DNA of 64,000 bases, from contig PDRO01000012.1 of the NCBI GenBank assembly GCA_002748155.1, forward strand, positions 1-64,000. Direction: 5' to 3'. Within the stretch, counting starts at the first letter, position 1. Each line of letters starts with the position of its first letter. Positions 1-10,233 of the stretch are shown here, piece after piece. A program made the position numbers and the translations under genes. Below the pieces are notes generated by a model. That model was not told the DNA's origin. It saw only the letters and a list, made by a program, of their open reading frames with translations, and did no database searches. The DNA comes from Actinomycetales bacterium. GTDB taxonomy: Bacteria; Actinomycetota; Actinomycetes; Actinomycetales; Dermatophilaceae.

Positions 1-1
1 C

Positions 2-103
2 GCCAGCCACAACGGCAAGTGGCTCGTGTCCTACTCGGGGACTGCACGCTTTAAGCAGATCCAACGCAGCAATATCAGTCCCAGCCAGCTGTTCATCGGA
101 TAG
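2..103 (+). CDS. C-terminal fragment of an upstream CDS (…NGKWLVSYSGTARFKQIQRSNISPSQLFIG*), function unknown; runs off the window
   Basis: Open frame from base 2 to TAG at 101-103. Confidence 0.45.
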   Translation, partial: ASHNGKWLVSYSGTARFKQIQRSNISPSQLFIG

Positions 104-277
104 CTCACTAGGTCGGAGCAGGCGGCTCGTGCTCGTCGGGTTCGATGCTTGACTCGGAGCACTCGTTCCTCCGTGGTGTATCGGAGGGTGCACCGGCTTG
201 CGGAACCGGAAGGGCAGGCGCGACTCCGGCCGGGGGAGCCGGTGGTGGCGCGTCACCGTCAACACGCGCAAAGGGAT

Positions 278-291
278 GCCCCTGCAGGGGC
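278..291. repeat. 14-bp perfect palindrome GCCCCTGCAGGGGC
   Basis: Read directly. Confidence 0.8.
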
Positions 292-383
292 GTAGAAGCT
301 TCCGGCACAACCCGTGCACCCCGGAGGCGGTTCGGACCGACGCCCTGCCAGGTATCGCAGTCGGCGTCAGCCGATCAAGCCCA

Positions 384-411
384 TCCGTGGACAGGGTCCG
401 ATGTCCACGGA
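384..411. repeat. 9-bp perfect inverted repeat TCCGTGGAC / GTCCACGGA with 10-nt loop, just upstream of the tRNA-like sequence
   Basis: Read directly: 384-392 pairs with 403-411. Confidence 0.8.
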
Positions 412-420
412 CGGCAGCAA

Positions 421-494
421 GACCTCGTGGAACAGCCGGAGTGCTCGACATCCTGTCAAGGCGGAGGTCGCGGGTTCAAGTCCCGTTGGGGTCA
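421..494 (+). tRNA. tRNA-Asp(GTC)-like sequence, probably degenerate/pseudo
   Basis: 74 nt: 7-bp acceptor (GACCTCG/TGGGGTC, two wobbles), CTGTCAA anticodon loop, T-arm GCGGG-TTCAAGT-CCCGT; mismatches in the D stem (A·C) and anticodon stem (A·G, A·C). Confidence 0.6.
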
Positions 495-691
495 CGCGCC
501 GTCCGCATCGGACCAGCAGCATGCGACCCGATGCCTTGGTGTAAGACCCATACATGGGCGACCGGAATCGCGAGAGAGTGTCGGGGGTTCAAAGCGGAAG
601 TGAGGGCGCGCCGTGTGCGGGATATCTCGCCGCCTCCCGGACCCAGCGGCCGAAAGGGATTCCCCAATCGCGGTTGCCCCGAGTTCCGTGG

Positions 692-952
692 GACTTCGGT
701 GGTGAGTCCGCGGATACGCAGGACAACGCACTGACCGAGTGCGTGATCGGCCTCTACACGACCGAGTGCATCGGGACCACGGTCTTCCACGCCGACCCCT
801 ACCGGACCATCAGTGACCTCGAGTACGCCACCGCCGGTTGAGTCGACTGGTACAACATCAGGCGCCTGCACAACACCGTTGAGATGATGACCCCCGTGGA
901 GTTCGAGCAAGCCCACTACCCGACCCTCAACCCAGAGCCGCAACCCGCATAG
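692..952 (+). pseudogene. IS3-family transposase OrfB (DDE integrase) C-terminal remnant
   Basis: NALTECVIGLYTTECIG…PYRTISDLEYATAG*VDWYNIRRLHNTVEMMTPVEFEQAHY resembles the IS3 OrfB C-terminus (NALAES.IGLYKTE…WRT.DDLE.AT.GWVDW.N..RLH). TGA at 839-841 replaces the expected Trp. Confidence 0.8.
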
Positions 953-996
953 GAGCAGCGGAGAACCTGGGGCGCTTCACAACGCCCGGAGCGGCG

Positions 997-1452
997 TTAC
1001 TCGGCCGACGCTAGCGCGAGGAATTGCGGGTCGCCGGGATCGGTGAGATCGACTCGGGCGATCGGACGGGCTGGCACGCCGCCCACGACGGTGTATGCCG
1101 GCACGTCACCGGTGACGACCGCTCCGGCTCCTATCACGCAACAATCGCCGATCGTCACCCCCATGTTGATAATCGCACCCGCCCCGATGAACACCCGGTC
1201 TCCGATCGTCACCGGCTCCCGCTCGACCATATCGAAGACCCGGCCGGATACGCACCTACGGGCGCTGGAATGCGTGTAGATCTGCGCGCCCGAGGACACA
1301 TCGCAACCCGCCCCGATTCGCAGCCCACCGGAGCCGTCCAACACGGTGAACGCACCGATCCAGGTGCCGGGTCCGATCGTCGGATCGCCAACGATCCAGG
1401 AATGCTCGTTGTAAGGATTGGGTGGCAGCCGCCCGGGTTGCGCCGGTGTCAT
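997..1452 (-). CDS. Hexapeptide-repeat (left-handed beta-helix) acyltransferase
   Basis: [15 protein letters not shown]…[49 protein letters not shown]; start set at MTPAQPG. Confidence 0.85.
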   Translation of the reverse strand: MTPAQPGRLPPNPYNEHSWIVGDPTIGPGTWIGAFTVLDGSGGLRIGAGCDVSSGAQIYTHSSARRCVSGRVFDMVEREPVTIGDRVFIGAGAIINMGVTIGDCCVIGAGAVVTGDVPAYTVVGGVPARPIARVDLTDPGDPQFLALASAE

Positions 1453-1456
1453 CGGA

Positions 1457-2392
1457 TCACCCGCTGTGGTGAGCGATGACGTCGAGCATCCCTGTGCGTA
1501 CGTCGATCGTGGGTTCCCAGCCAAGCAACTCCTTGGCCCGGCGGATATCGGCTGCCCGTCTGGTCACCAGCACATCACGAGGATTGAAAATGGGTTCCAC
1601 ATCCGCGCCGCAGGACTCGAGCAGAACTTCCGCCAATTCCTTTACCGACGTGTCCACACCCGTCCCGACGTTGACCGGCGCATTGACCGTCGGCGCTTCC
1701 AAGGCCGCGACGATCGCTCGGGCGACATCGTGCACGTGGACGAAATCCATCGATTGTTCGCCCTTGCCGTCGATGACCGGCGGCTCACCGTTGCGGATAC
1801 GAGTGACGAAGTGATTGATGACAGAGGTGTAGTACGCCTCGGACTTCTGGCCGGGGCCATAGACGTTGAAGAACCGCAACGCTGCCCATGAAAGCCCGGC
1901 GCGGCGCTGGTAGTAGCCGCAGATATCCTCGCCGGCCCGCTTCGAGATGCAATAGGGGGTGAGCGGCGCCAACTCGTCGTCCTCGTGCATCGGAAGGCGT
2001 TTCGGGTCCCCATAGACCGAGGCCGACGAGCAATAGACCAGGCGTTGCACCTGGACCCCCGCTGCTGCCGCGATGACATTGTGGTTTCCGGTCATGTTGA
2101 TGTCGATCGACTCGTGCGGGTCGGCCTGGCTCTTGTTGATCGATACCGTAGCCATATGCAGCGCGTGAGTGCAGCCGATCATCGCCGCATACACCGAGCC
2201 GCCATAGCGCACATCCTGCTCGACCAACTCGACACCGCCCGCGGCGACCAGCGCGTTGACAGCTGCCCGGTCACCCCGGGTCATGTTGTCGAAGATCCGC
2301 ACCTGATAACCGCGCTCAAGCAGCATCGGGATCACCGTGAGCCCGATGAACCCGGCGCCGCCAGTGACGAGAACCCTTCGTGACTCGGCCAT
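1457..2392 (-). CDS. NAD-dependent epimerase/dehydratase (extended SDR, nucleotide-sugar)
   Basis: VTGGAGFIG Rossmann motif; YCISK active-site motif. Confidence 0.9.
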   Translation of the reverse strand: MAESRRVLVTGGAGFIGLTVIPMLLERGYQVRIFDNMTRGDRAAVNALVAAGGVELVEQDVRYGGSVYAAMIGCTHALHMATVSINKSQADPHESIDINMTGNHNVIAAAAGVQVQRLVYCSSASVYGDPKRLPMHEDDELAPLTPYCISKRAGEDICGYYQRRAGLSWAALRFFNVYGPGQKSEAYYTSVINHFVTRIRNGEPPVIDGKGEQSMDFVHVHDVARAIVAALEAPTVNAPVNVGTGVDTSVKELAEVLLESCGADVEPIFNPRDVLVTRRAADIRRAKELLGWEPTIDVRTGMLDVIAHHSG

Positions 2393-2421
2393 CTGATCGT
2401 CCTTTCGTTGGGAGTATCGAT

Positions 2422-3564
2422 CTACGACCGACGGACCGCCGGATCCGCCAGCACGGTGCGGACTTGCTGGATCACATAGTCGACGTCGGCCTCGTCGAGG
2501 AGGGTGTGCATCGGCAGGGCTAGCTGTCGCGCGAACAGGGAGGCAGAGACGGGGCAGGGGTTCGTCCGCCCATAAACCGGCTGCAGATGACTGGCGTAGG
2601 TGCCGAAAGTGCTACCGACACCACGGTTGCGCAACTGCAGCACAACGGCGTCTCGGTCGATGTCCTCGTCGACGGTGACGAGGTATGCCTGCCAAGGATG
2701 GGTGCGGTCCGGCGGGACGACAGGCAGTGCGAGCCCCGCCACGTCGCTCAAGCCTGCGGCATACCGCTGCGCGACCGAATCGCGGGCGGCCAGGAAGCCG
2801 GGCATGCGCCGTAGCTGTACGCGCATGATGGCCGCTGCGACATCTGAGAGCCGGTAGTTGTGGCCGATCTCATCGAAAGCAGGGATCACCAGTTCGCGGC
2901 TTCCCTCCCGCGAAAGCGCGGGTCCGATCCCATAGGTGTGCATCGTGCGCGCTTTCTCGATGAGGTCGCCCCGCGCACTGACCAGGGCCCCGCCCTCGCC
3001 GGAGGTGATCCCTTTTCGCCCGTGGAAGCTGAACGCAGCAATGTCTGCCACTGAACCCGCCGGCTGGCCCCGATAGGTAGCACCGGCCGCGCACGCCGCA
3101 TCCTCCATGAGCCATAGACCGTGGCGCGTGGCAAGGGTCTGGAGCGGCTCGTAGTCAGCCGGCAGGCCTGCCACGTCCACTGCGATGATGCCCACCGTGC
3201 GCGGGCCGATCAGAGCCGCGACACTGTCCGGATCCACCGTGCCGGTGTCGCCGCGAACGTCGGCGAAGACCGGCGTGGCCCCGGTCCACACCACACTGTG
3301 ACCCGTGGCCGGGAACGTGTAGTCAGCAACGATGACCTCGTCTGCCGGGCCGACTCCCAGGCACAGCAAGCCCAAGTGCAGCGCTGCGCCGCAGTTGTTC
3401 GTCGCCAACGCGTGCGGCACTCCCATAGCTGCCGCGAATTCCGATTCGAACGCGCGACAGGCAGGCCCCGCGCCCGCCGGCCACCCGGACCGGAATACCT
3501 CGGCGATCGCTGCGAGTTCTTCCTCCCCCAGGTCGGGTCTGCCCAGCGCGATATTGCGGGTCAT
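2422..3564 (-). CDS. DegT/DnrJ/EryC1/StrS sugar aminotransferase (copy 1)
   Basis: HSVVWTGATPVFADV, FSFHGRKGITSGEGGAL PLP-Lys motif. Confidence 0.88.
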   Translation of the reverse strand: MTRNIALGRPDLGEEELAAIAEVFRSGWPAGAGPACRAFESEFAAAMGVPHALATNNCGAALHLGLLCLGVGPADEVIVADYTFPATGHSVVWTGATPVFADVRGDTGTVDPDSVAALIGPRTVGIIAVDVAGLPADYEPLQTLATRHGLWLMEDAACAAGATYRGQPAGSVADIAAFSFHGRKGITSGEGGALVSARGDLIEKARTMHTYGIGPALSREGSRELVIPAFDEIGHNYRLSDVAAAIMRVQLRRMPGFLAARDSVAQRYAAGLSDVAGLALPVVPPDRTHPWQAYLVTVDEDIDRDAVVLQLRNRGVGSTFGTYASHLQPVYGRTNPCPVSASLFARQLALPMHTLLDEADVDYVIQQVRTVLADPAVRRS

Positions 3565-3611
3565 CGGTTTCCTCTCACGATCGGTCGACACTACCAATCA
3601 GCCTCGGGGGT

Positions 3612-4808
3612 TCACCGAGGCCGGGCCGGCTCTTGGGCGATCAGTTGCTCGAAGACCTCCAGGTGCGCGTCGAGGACCCGATCAAGAGCGAAGTGGTCTT
3701 GGACCAGTTCCTGCCCTTGCCGCGCGATCTCGCCGCTGCCTGCCGGGTCGTCCAACGCCCGGACCAGCCGGTCCGCGAGTCCGCCGACGTCACCGACCGG
3801 GGCCAGATAGATGTTTCCCCCGTCCACCAGACGAATCCTGGGGAAGTTGTCCTCTCGCCCGTGTGCCACCACTGGGACCCCGGCAGCCATGGCCTCGAGG
3901 GTCGCGGTGCCGAGCCCGCCGCCCTGTTCGTGGCACTCCACGTCGGCAGCCGCCATGAGATCAGGTATCCGGGCCTTGGGGACCGCACCCGTGGTGACGA
4001 TGGCATGGCGAACCCCGAGTTGCTCGGCACGGGTCAGGAAAGCCGGATAGTAGATCCGGCCTACCACGAGCAGCTTGGCTTCCGGGTGCGCCTGCAGGAT
4101 GGCCGGGAGCGCTTCCACCACGGCGAGCCGGTCACGAACCGGGATGACGTGCCCCACCGAGAGGATGATCGGTTGGTCGGCCAGCCCGACCGACAATCGA
4201 CCCGCAGACCGGTCACCGCCGCGAACCCAGTCCGGGTCCACCCCCACCGGAATGGCGTGTAGTCGGCCGTAGGCACCGGCATACCGCGTGGTGATGTAGT
4301 CCTGCATGTAAACATCCATGACCACTACGTCAGGGCGATATCTACGCAGCTGGGGAGCGACGACGACAGCGTCGAGGGCTCGGAAACCACGGCGGTACAG
4401 CGCGGCGGGATTCTCCAGCCGAGTGTGCACGCTCAGCAGGGTGGGCACTCGACGCTTTCGTGCGTAGGCGCCGCTGGCCCAGGTCAGATCGAAAAACTGG
4501 CCATGCTGATGGATGACGTCGGGCCCGAAGTCGTCGAGTATCGTGCGCAGCGCCCTAGGCAAACCCGGCCGGGTAGCGAACGAGATGTCGAAACTGACCG
4601 AGAACCGGGTCTCCGGCAGCATCACCGCTGGCATCCGGACGATGCGCAAACCATCGCGTTCCTCCAGGGCCGGAGCATCCTGGTATGCCGCAGTCACCAC
4701 AAGCACCTCGTGACCGCGGGCGGCATACCCCTGAGCCAGTGCATTGGACAGGTGCGACGAACCACCCACCCTCGGGGGAAAGAAGTTGTTGGTGACGACA
4801 ATGCGCAC
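3612..4808 (-). CDS. Glycosyltransferase family 4 (GT-B)
   Basis: NNFFPPRVGGSSHL N-terminus; GLGTATLEAMAAGVPVVAHG motif. Confidence 0.88.
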   Translation of the reverse strand: MRIVVTNNFFPPRVGGSSHLSNALAQGYAARGHEVLVVTAAYQDAPALEERDGLRIVRMPAVMLPETRFSVSFDISFATRPGLPRALRTILDDFGPDVIHQHGQFFDLTWASGAYARKRRVPTLLSVHTRLENPAALYRRGFRALDAVVVAPQLRRYRPDVVVMDVYMQDYITTRYAGAYGRLHAIPVGVDPDWVRGGDRSAGRLSVGLADQPIILSVGHVIPVRDRLAVVEALPAILQAHPEAKLLVVGRIYYPAFLTRAEQLGVRHAIVTTGAVPKARIPDLMAAADVECHEQGGGLGTATLEAMAAGVPVVAHGREDNFPRIRLVDGGNIYLAPVGDVGGLADRLVRALDDPAGSGEIARQGQELVQDHFALDRVLDAHLEVFEQLIAQEPARPR

Positions 4809-5007
4809 GCGGGACGCCTCCGGTCAGTCTGCTGAGCGAATGCAGCTTACCGGCGCCAGAACGCCAGCACGGCAGGCTGGGTGTGCGTGGCGCCGAGGAA
4901 TCCCAGGTGCGTGAGTACCGACACATACTGGGCACCCGGTCAGGAGCGCACCCGCCAGCACCTCTCGGGTAGCGTGCCAGCGATGCCCTCGTCGAAAGGC
5001 CCCCACA

Positions 5008-6117
5008 ATGTCTGCACGCTTGGTTCCTGCCGCGCGGCCACTCATCGGCGAGGAGGAGGTGGCCGCCGTCGAGCGTGTGCTGCGCTCGGGCATGATCGCG
5101 CAAGGCCCGGAGGTTGCGTCATTCGAAACTGAATTCGCCGATGCCATGACTGGCGGCAGGACATGCGTAGCAGTGAATTCGGGGACCTCCGGTCTACACC
5201 TAGGCCTACTTGCGGCCGGTATCGGACCCGGCGACGAAGTCATCGTGCCATCGTTCACTTTCGCGGCAACCGCGAACTCGGTCGCCCTCGCGGGCGCTAC
5301 GCCCGTCTTCGCCGACATCGACCTGACTTCCTTCTGCCTCGACAGTCAGAGCGTGCGCGAACGGATCACGGAGCGCACCAAGGCGATCATGCCCGTGCAC
5401 CTCTATGGCCACCCCGCGGATGTGGATGCGTTGCAGCGTATCGCCGATGAACACGGCCTCCTGCTGTTCGAGGACGCTGCTCAAGCACACGGCGCCCGTT
5501 GGCAGGGCCGCCCGGTCGGCACCTTCGGGGAGTTCGCCATGTTCAGCCTTTATCCGACGAAAAACATGACGTCTGGCGAAGGGGGTATGGTCGCGTGCGC
5601 AACCGAGGCCGTAGCCCGAACCGTGCGCTTACTGCGAAACCAGGGTATGGAGCGTCAATACGCGAACGAGTTGGTGGGCTTCAACGCGCGAATGACTGAC
5701 GTGCATGCAGCCATCGGTCGGGTTCAACTCACCAAGGTCGCTGCGTGGACCGAGCTACGCCGCCGCAATGCTGGATTCTTCGATGCCAACCTGAGCGGAG
5801 TGATCGTTCCCACCGTGGCCTCAGGCGCAACTCACGTTTACCATCAATACACGATCCGGATCGAGGCGAGCGCGGGTGAACGGGACCGCTTCGTCGCGGC
5901 TCTGCGTGAGGACTACGGAATCGGAAGTGGCGTGTACTACCCGGTTCCCAACCATAGATTGCCTTCGCTGCAGCACTTCGCACCCGGACTCGAGTTGCCC
6001 AGCACCGAGCAGGCAGCAGCTCAGGTCATCTCACTGCCCGTACACCCGGCGCTCACCGCGGAAGATCTCGACCGCATCGTTCACGCAGTGAATACCCTAG
6101 CCGCTGCCGGAGGGTGA
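5008..6117 (+). CDS. DegT/DnrJ/EryC1/StrS sugar aminotransferase (copy 2)
   Basis: LAGATPVFADIDLTSFCLD…FSLYPTKNMTSGEGGMV. Confidence 0.9.
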   Translation: MSARLVPAARPLIGEEEVAAVERVLRSGMIAQGPEVASFETEFADAMTGGRTCVAVNSGTSGLHLGLLAAGIGPGDEVIVPSFTFAATANSVALAGATPVFADIDLTSFCLDSQSVRERITERTKAIMPVHLYGHPADVDALQRIADEHGLLLFEDAAQAHGARWQGRPVGTFGEFAMFSLYPTKNMTSGEGGMVACATEAVARTVRLLRNQGMERQYANELVGFNARMTDVHAAIGRVQLTKVAAWTELRRRNAGFFDANLSGVIVPTVASGATHVYHQYTIRIEASAGERDRFVAALREDYGIGSGVYYPVPNHRLPSLQHFAPGLELPSTEQAAAQVISLPVHPALTAEDLDRIVHAVNTLAAAGG

Positions 6118-6224
6118 CTATGGGCTGGCACGCACGATGATCGAGAGGTCGCCGATCGGGCTCGCCGGGGCAAGCTCCTGAGAATCGTCAGAGCCGGGGT
6201 GTTCACGCGGCGATACCGACCACT

Positions 6225-7469
6225 TCACCCCCCACGAGACCCGGTTGCCGATCTCAACCTCCGCAAACGGGGCGCGATCCACAGCGACCCGCTGAACCAG
6301 AGCGCCGTCCCAACGGCCAATTCGACCAGCACCACCCCCGCCAGGTCCCACGGGTCGGGGCCGACGTGCGCAAGCCGCGAAACCCCGACAGACCCGGAGG
6401 CCAGTAAGCCCAGCACGAGTATGACGCCGGAATCCAGGGCTACCGCGACCGCCGCAGTGCGAGCCAACCCGCTTTCATGCATCGGAGGCACCCGGTGGCG
6501 CCTTACCGTGCGACCGATGACGAGCCCGGCGACGACCGGTAACAGCAGCGTGATCCGCAGCCAGCCCGGGAATGCCTCCTCGGTCGGCACAGCACCGAGT
6601 ATGGGCACGATCGGCAGCAGGCCAGGCTCGGCGCCGGTGACCGTCACGGCACTATCGATGGCGACCTGGAACCCCGGCCCGGCCACGACGGCGACAGCCC
6701 AAAGCACGAGATTGGGCAAGAAGAGCAGTTGGACGATGGTGAGCATGACCGCGCCGATACCCCCAGCGTCGACGGCGCCATAGAGCTCGACCACGGTCTC
6801 CCAGCGCGACCACACCGCGGCCACGACAAGCGCCAGACCGACACCGCCGAGGGTGAGCAGGGCCGCTCCGGCCGGTCGCCAAGCAGCCTCCAGCCAGACC
6901 GGCAGCCGCTGCGCCAGCCACTCTGGGGGGTCGCGGATCACGTCCTGGCCCAAGGCCACGGCCGGCACACTCAGGGCAGTGATCGGCCCGTGCCAGACCG
7001 GGACGACAGGACCGGCCAAGGCCAGCAACGAAATGGCCGAAAGCGCGGCGGCATACCCACCGCAGAAGCGACCGGCCAAAGCGCCCACCGACTGGTCCGG
7101 ATCAACGAGCCGCGCACGTTTCACGGCGGCCATGGCGATCCACACCGCCAGCACCCACCCAAGCAGCGGCACGATCGTGATGGGCAGATCCCCACCGGTG
7201 ACAGACCCGCCGGTCAGCAGCACCCACGCCCCCGAAGCCAAGGCCAGCACCTCGCCCAGGCCTGCCTCGCCCTGTGGTGTGAAAGCCCACACGATCACCG
7301 CAAGCAGCACCAAGACAGACCACGAGGTGAGCGCGGCCGCAGCACCGAGACCAGCCACCCGCCAAGGCGGCGAGGCCAGCCCAGCAAGCCGGGCTGATAC
7401 GGCGCGAGTCCCGTCGGGCGACCCTGCGCCACGCAGAGTTCGGATACGTTCGAACAGACTCATCAACAT
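6225..7469 (-). CDS. Polytopic membrane protein, DUF6350-like
   Basis: Multiple hydrophobic segments; sits next to sucCD as in many actinobacteria. Confidence 0.65.
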   Translation of the reverse strand: MLMSLFERIRTLRGAGSPDGTRAVSARLAGLASPPWRVAGLGAAAALTSWSVLVLLAVIVWAFTPQGEAGLGEVLALASGAWVLLTGGSVTGGDLPITIVPLLGWVLAVWIAMAAVKRARLVDPDQSVGALAGRFCGGYAAALSAISLLALAGPVVPVWHGPITALSVPAVALGQDVIRDPPEWLAQRLPVWLEAAWRPAGAALLTLGGVGLALVVAAVWSRWETVVELYGAVDAGGIGAVMLTIVQLLFLPNLVLWAVAVVAGPGFQVAIDSAVTVTGAEPGLLPIVPILGAVPTEEAFPGWLRITLLLPVVAGLVIGRTVRRHRVPPMHESGLARTAAVAVALDSGVILVLGLLASGSVGVSRLAHVGPDPWDLAGVVLVELAVGTALWFSGSLWIAPRLRRLRSATGSRGG

Positions 7470-7551
7470 CTATCGTCGCGGGTCGGCACCCGGAAAACCG
7501 GAGGGCGCGCCGGAGATTCTCCGACCCGCCCTCGGTGTGTCGTGCTTCGAG

Positions 7552-8445
7552 CTACTTCTGCAGCCCCTGCATGATCTCGCGCATGATATCGGCGGTCTCC
7601 GACGGTGTCTTGCCGACCCTGACACCAGCAGCCTCGAGGGCCTCCTTCTTGGCCTGTGCGGTGCCCTTCGAGCCGGAGACGATAGCTCCGGCGTGACCCA
7701 TCGTCTTGCCCTCGGGAGCGGTGAACCCGGCGACGTAACCGACGACTGGTTTGGTCACGTGCTCGGAGACGTATTCCGCGGCCCGCTCCTCGGCGTCGCC
7801 GCCGATCTCGCCGATCATGACGATGGCGTCGGTGTCGGGGTCGTCCTGGAATGCCTTGAGGCAGTCGATGTGTGTGGTTCCGATGATCGGATCTCCGCCG
7901 ATCCCCACCCCGGTGGAGAAGCCGAAGTCGCGCAGTTCGAACATCATCTGGTAGGTCAACGTTCCCGACTTAGAGACCAATCCGATCCGGCCCGGTCCGC
8001 AGATGTCGGCCGGGATGATGCCGGCGTTGGACTGCCCCGGCGAGATCAGTCCCGGGCAGTTGGGGCCGATGAGTCGAGTGGTCCCGGCCTTCTCCGCATA
8101 CTCGAAGAACTCCGCGGTGTCCTTGACCGCGACGCCCTCGGTGATGACGACGGCCAACGGCACCTTGGCGTCGACGGCCTCGATGACGGCAGCCTTCGTG
8201 AAGGCTGCCGGCACGAAGATCACCGAGACGTTGGCGCCGGTCTGTGCGCATGCATCGGCGACCGAGCCGAAGACGGGCACCTGCTGCCCACCGGGAAAGT
8301 CGACGGTGGTGCCCGCCTTGCGCGGGTTGACACCCCCGACGATGTTGGTACCCGAGGCGAGCATTCGGGTCGTGTGCTTCATGCCCTCCGACCCGGTCAT
8401 GCCCTGGACGATGACCCGTGAGTCGCTGTTGAGGAAAATCGCCAT
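7552..8445 (-). CDS. sucD: Succinate--CoA ligase, alpha subunit
   Basis: [15 protein letters not shown]…[34 protein letters not shown]. Confidence 0.97.
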   Translation of the reverse strand: MAIFLNSDSRVIVQGMTGSEGMKHTTRMLASGTNIVGGVNPRKAGTTVDFPGGQQVPVFGSVADACAQTGANVSVIFVPAAFTKAAVIEAVDAKVPLAVVITEGVAVKDTAEFFEYAEKAGTTRLIGPNCPGLISPGQSNAGIIPADICGPGRIGLVSKSGTLTYQMMFELRDFGFSTGVGIGGDPIIGTTHIDCLKAFQDDPDTDAIVMIGEIGGDAEERAAEYVSEHVTKPVVGYVAGFTAPEGKTMGHAGAIVSGSKGTAQAKKEALEAAGVRVGKTPSETADIMREIMQGLQK

Positions 8446-8472
8446 GTCAGTCCTGTCAGTCCTGTCGTGCCT
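8446..8472. repeat. 9-bp tandem repeat (GTCAGTCCT)x2 plus a degenerate third copy between sucC and sucD
   Basis: Read directly. Confidence 0.85.
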
Positions 8473-8493
8473 GTGCTTCGGATGGTCGGGGGG

Positions 8494-9696
8494 TCAGTCG
8501 GCCTGGGCGGCGAGCTCGGCCACACGCCGGGCGGCACCGTCCATGGTGTCGACCCGCTCGAGCATGGGCAGAGCTGCACTGTCGAGGATGCTGCGTCCCT
8601 GCTCGGCGTTGTTTCCGTCGAGACGCACGACCAGCGGCTTGGGTTGCTTACCGTGGCTGGCCAGGATGTCGTAGGCCTTGACGATCCCGTCGGCGACCTG
8701 GTCGCAGGCGGTGATGCCACCGAAGACGTTGACGAAGACCGCCTTCACCTGAGCGTCCTCGAAGATGACATCGAGTCCGTTGGCCATGACGGTGGCATCG
8801 GCGCCACCGCCGATGTCGAGGAAGTTCGCCGGCTTCGGGTTCGCGCCGTCCTTGCCGGTGAAGCTCTCGCCGGCGTACGCGACGACATCAAGGGTGCTCA
8901 TGACCAGGCCGGCGCCGTTGCCGATGATCCCGATGTTGCCGTCCAGTTTGACGTAGTTGAGGCCGAGGTCGGTGGCCATCTTCTCCAGCGGGTCGGTCGC
9001 CGAGTGGTCGACCAGCGGCTCGTGATCGGGGTGGCGGAACCGGGCGTTGCCATCGAGAGTGACCTTGCCGTCGAGCGCGATGATGGCGCCCTCCTCGGTC
9101 TTGACCAGAGGGTTGACCTCGACGAGCGTGGCATCCTCGGCGGCATACACCGCACCGAGCTTGACCAGCACCGGCGCGATGGCCGCCTGGTCGGCAGCCT
9201 CGAAGCCGGCTGCGGCGACGATCTCCTGGGCTTTGGCCTCGTCGATGCCGACCATCGGGTCGACGTCGATCCGAGCCAGTTTCTCGGGATGTTCGACCGC
9301 CAGGGTCTCGATGTCCATGCCCCCTTCTCGACTGCACATCGCCAGGTAGCGACGGTTGGCCCGGTCGAGCAGGATGGAGAAGTAGTACTCCTGCGCGATA
9401 GCGGCACCCTGGGCGATCATCACCGTCTTGACGGTATGGCCTTTGATGTCCATGCCGAGGATGGCTTCAGCGGCTTCGGCGGCCGCATCCGCGCTCTTGA
9501 CCACCTTGACGCCGCCGGCCTTGCCTCGGCCGCCGGTCTTGACTTGAGCTTTGACGACGACCACCCCACCGCTGTCGGCACCGACTCGCAAGGCCGCTGC
9601 GCGGGCCTCGTCGGGCGTTGTGGCAACCTCACCGCGGAGCACGGGCACACCGTGCTTCTCGAACATGTCACGTGCCTGGTACTCGAAGAGATCCAC
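8494..9696 (-). CDS. sucC: Succinate--CoA ligase, beta subunit
   Basis: [25 protein letters not shown]…; [18 protein letters not shown]. Confidence 0.97.
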   Translation of the reverse strand: MDLFEYQARDMFEKHGVPVLRGEVATTPDEARAAALRVGADSGGVVVVKAQVKTGGRGKAGGVKVVKSADAAAEAAEAILGMDIKGHTVKTVMIAQGAAIAQEYYFSILLDRANRRYLAMCSREGGMDIETLAVEHPEKLARIDVDPMVGIDEAKAQEIVAAAGFEAADQAAIAPVLVKLGAVYAAEDATLVEVNPLVKTEEGAIIALDGKVTLDGNARFRHPDHEPLVDHSATDPLEKMATDLGLNYVKLDGNIGIIGNGAGLVMSTLDVVAYAGESFTGKDGANPKPANFLDIGGGADATVMANGLDVIFEDAQVKAVFVNVFGGITACDQVADGIVKAYDILASHGKQPKPLVVRLDGNNAEQGRSILDSAALPMLERVDTMDGAARRVAELAAQAD

Positions 9697-9887
9697 GGGC
9701 GTCTGTCCTCGTCGTCGAAGGTGGATGCTCCCGCCATGTGTTCGTCCAGTCGTGTGGCGGGCCGCATTCGGACTCTATTGCACCTGGGTTCGGCCGTGCC
9801 CGGAGTGCCGAGCAGGGATGACCAATCTCACGGTCGGTCGGTCCGGGGACGTGGCTCTGAGGCCTTTCACGAAGGCGCCGTGATTCT

Positions 9888-9923
9888 GGTTGTGGGGCCG
9901 AAGCAAACCTCGGCCCCACAACC
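9888..9923. repeat. 14-bp perfect inverted repeat GGTTGTGGGGCCGA/TCGGCCCCACAACC with 8-nt loop
   Basis: Read directly: 9888-9901 pairs with 9910-9923. Confidence 0.9.
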
Positions 9924-10233
9924 AACGCCGAGTTTCGGGGGCGCTGAACACTCAGCGAGCGTCGTGTTGGACGCGAGGACACTCCCGGGATGCGGGAGGA
10001 CCGGGGGCCCATCCCACCCGCTCTCGACTAGACGATGTCGGCGCCTGGGGGGGAGAGGTGTCGACGACGTCTGCGACCAATGATGGCCCGACAATCGAGC
10101 ACGGGTAGGTTGACGCGGCTTTCCTTACCAAGATTTAACCTTGGCCATCGATGTCCCTGCACCGAGGGGTGACAACTACCTTCCAGCGCCATGGGGTGCC
10201 ACGGGGAGTGTCGGCGAAGCCGAGTCGGGTGGT

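Noticed and set aside
108-308. 66-aa Pro/Ala-rich minus-strand ORF
   Set aside because: Low complexity, no homologous features, in a decayed region.
6118-6351. 77-aa minus-strand ORF overlapping the 3' end of the DUF6350 gene
   Set aside because: Overlaps a better-supported gene and has no recognisable domain.
8467-10083. Long + strand ORF (538 aa) opposite sucC
   Set aside because: High-GC mirror ORF; antisense to a clear SucC with no recognisable domains. The same applies to 49039..50730 (vs groEL), 31451..33532 (vs guaA), 29007..30365 (vs murT), 45548..47023 (vs SSADH/guaB3), 6853..8421, 16299..17591 and 61699..63417.
10104-10145. Promoter-like TTGACG-N17-ATTTAA on the + strand
   Set aside because: No + strand gene follows, and the -10 match is weak.
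9697-10233. c-di-AMP (ydaO) riboswitch left behind by a lost cell-wall hydrolase gene
   Set aside because: Considered because of frequent synteny near pcrA/sucC, but I could not find the conserved GGGGUGAAU-type core on the minus strand.
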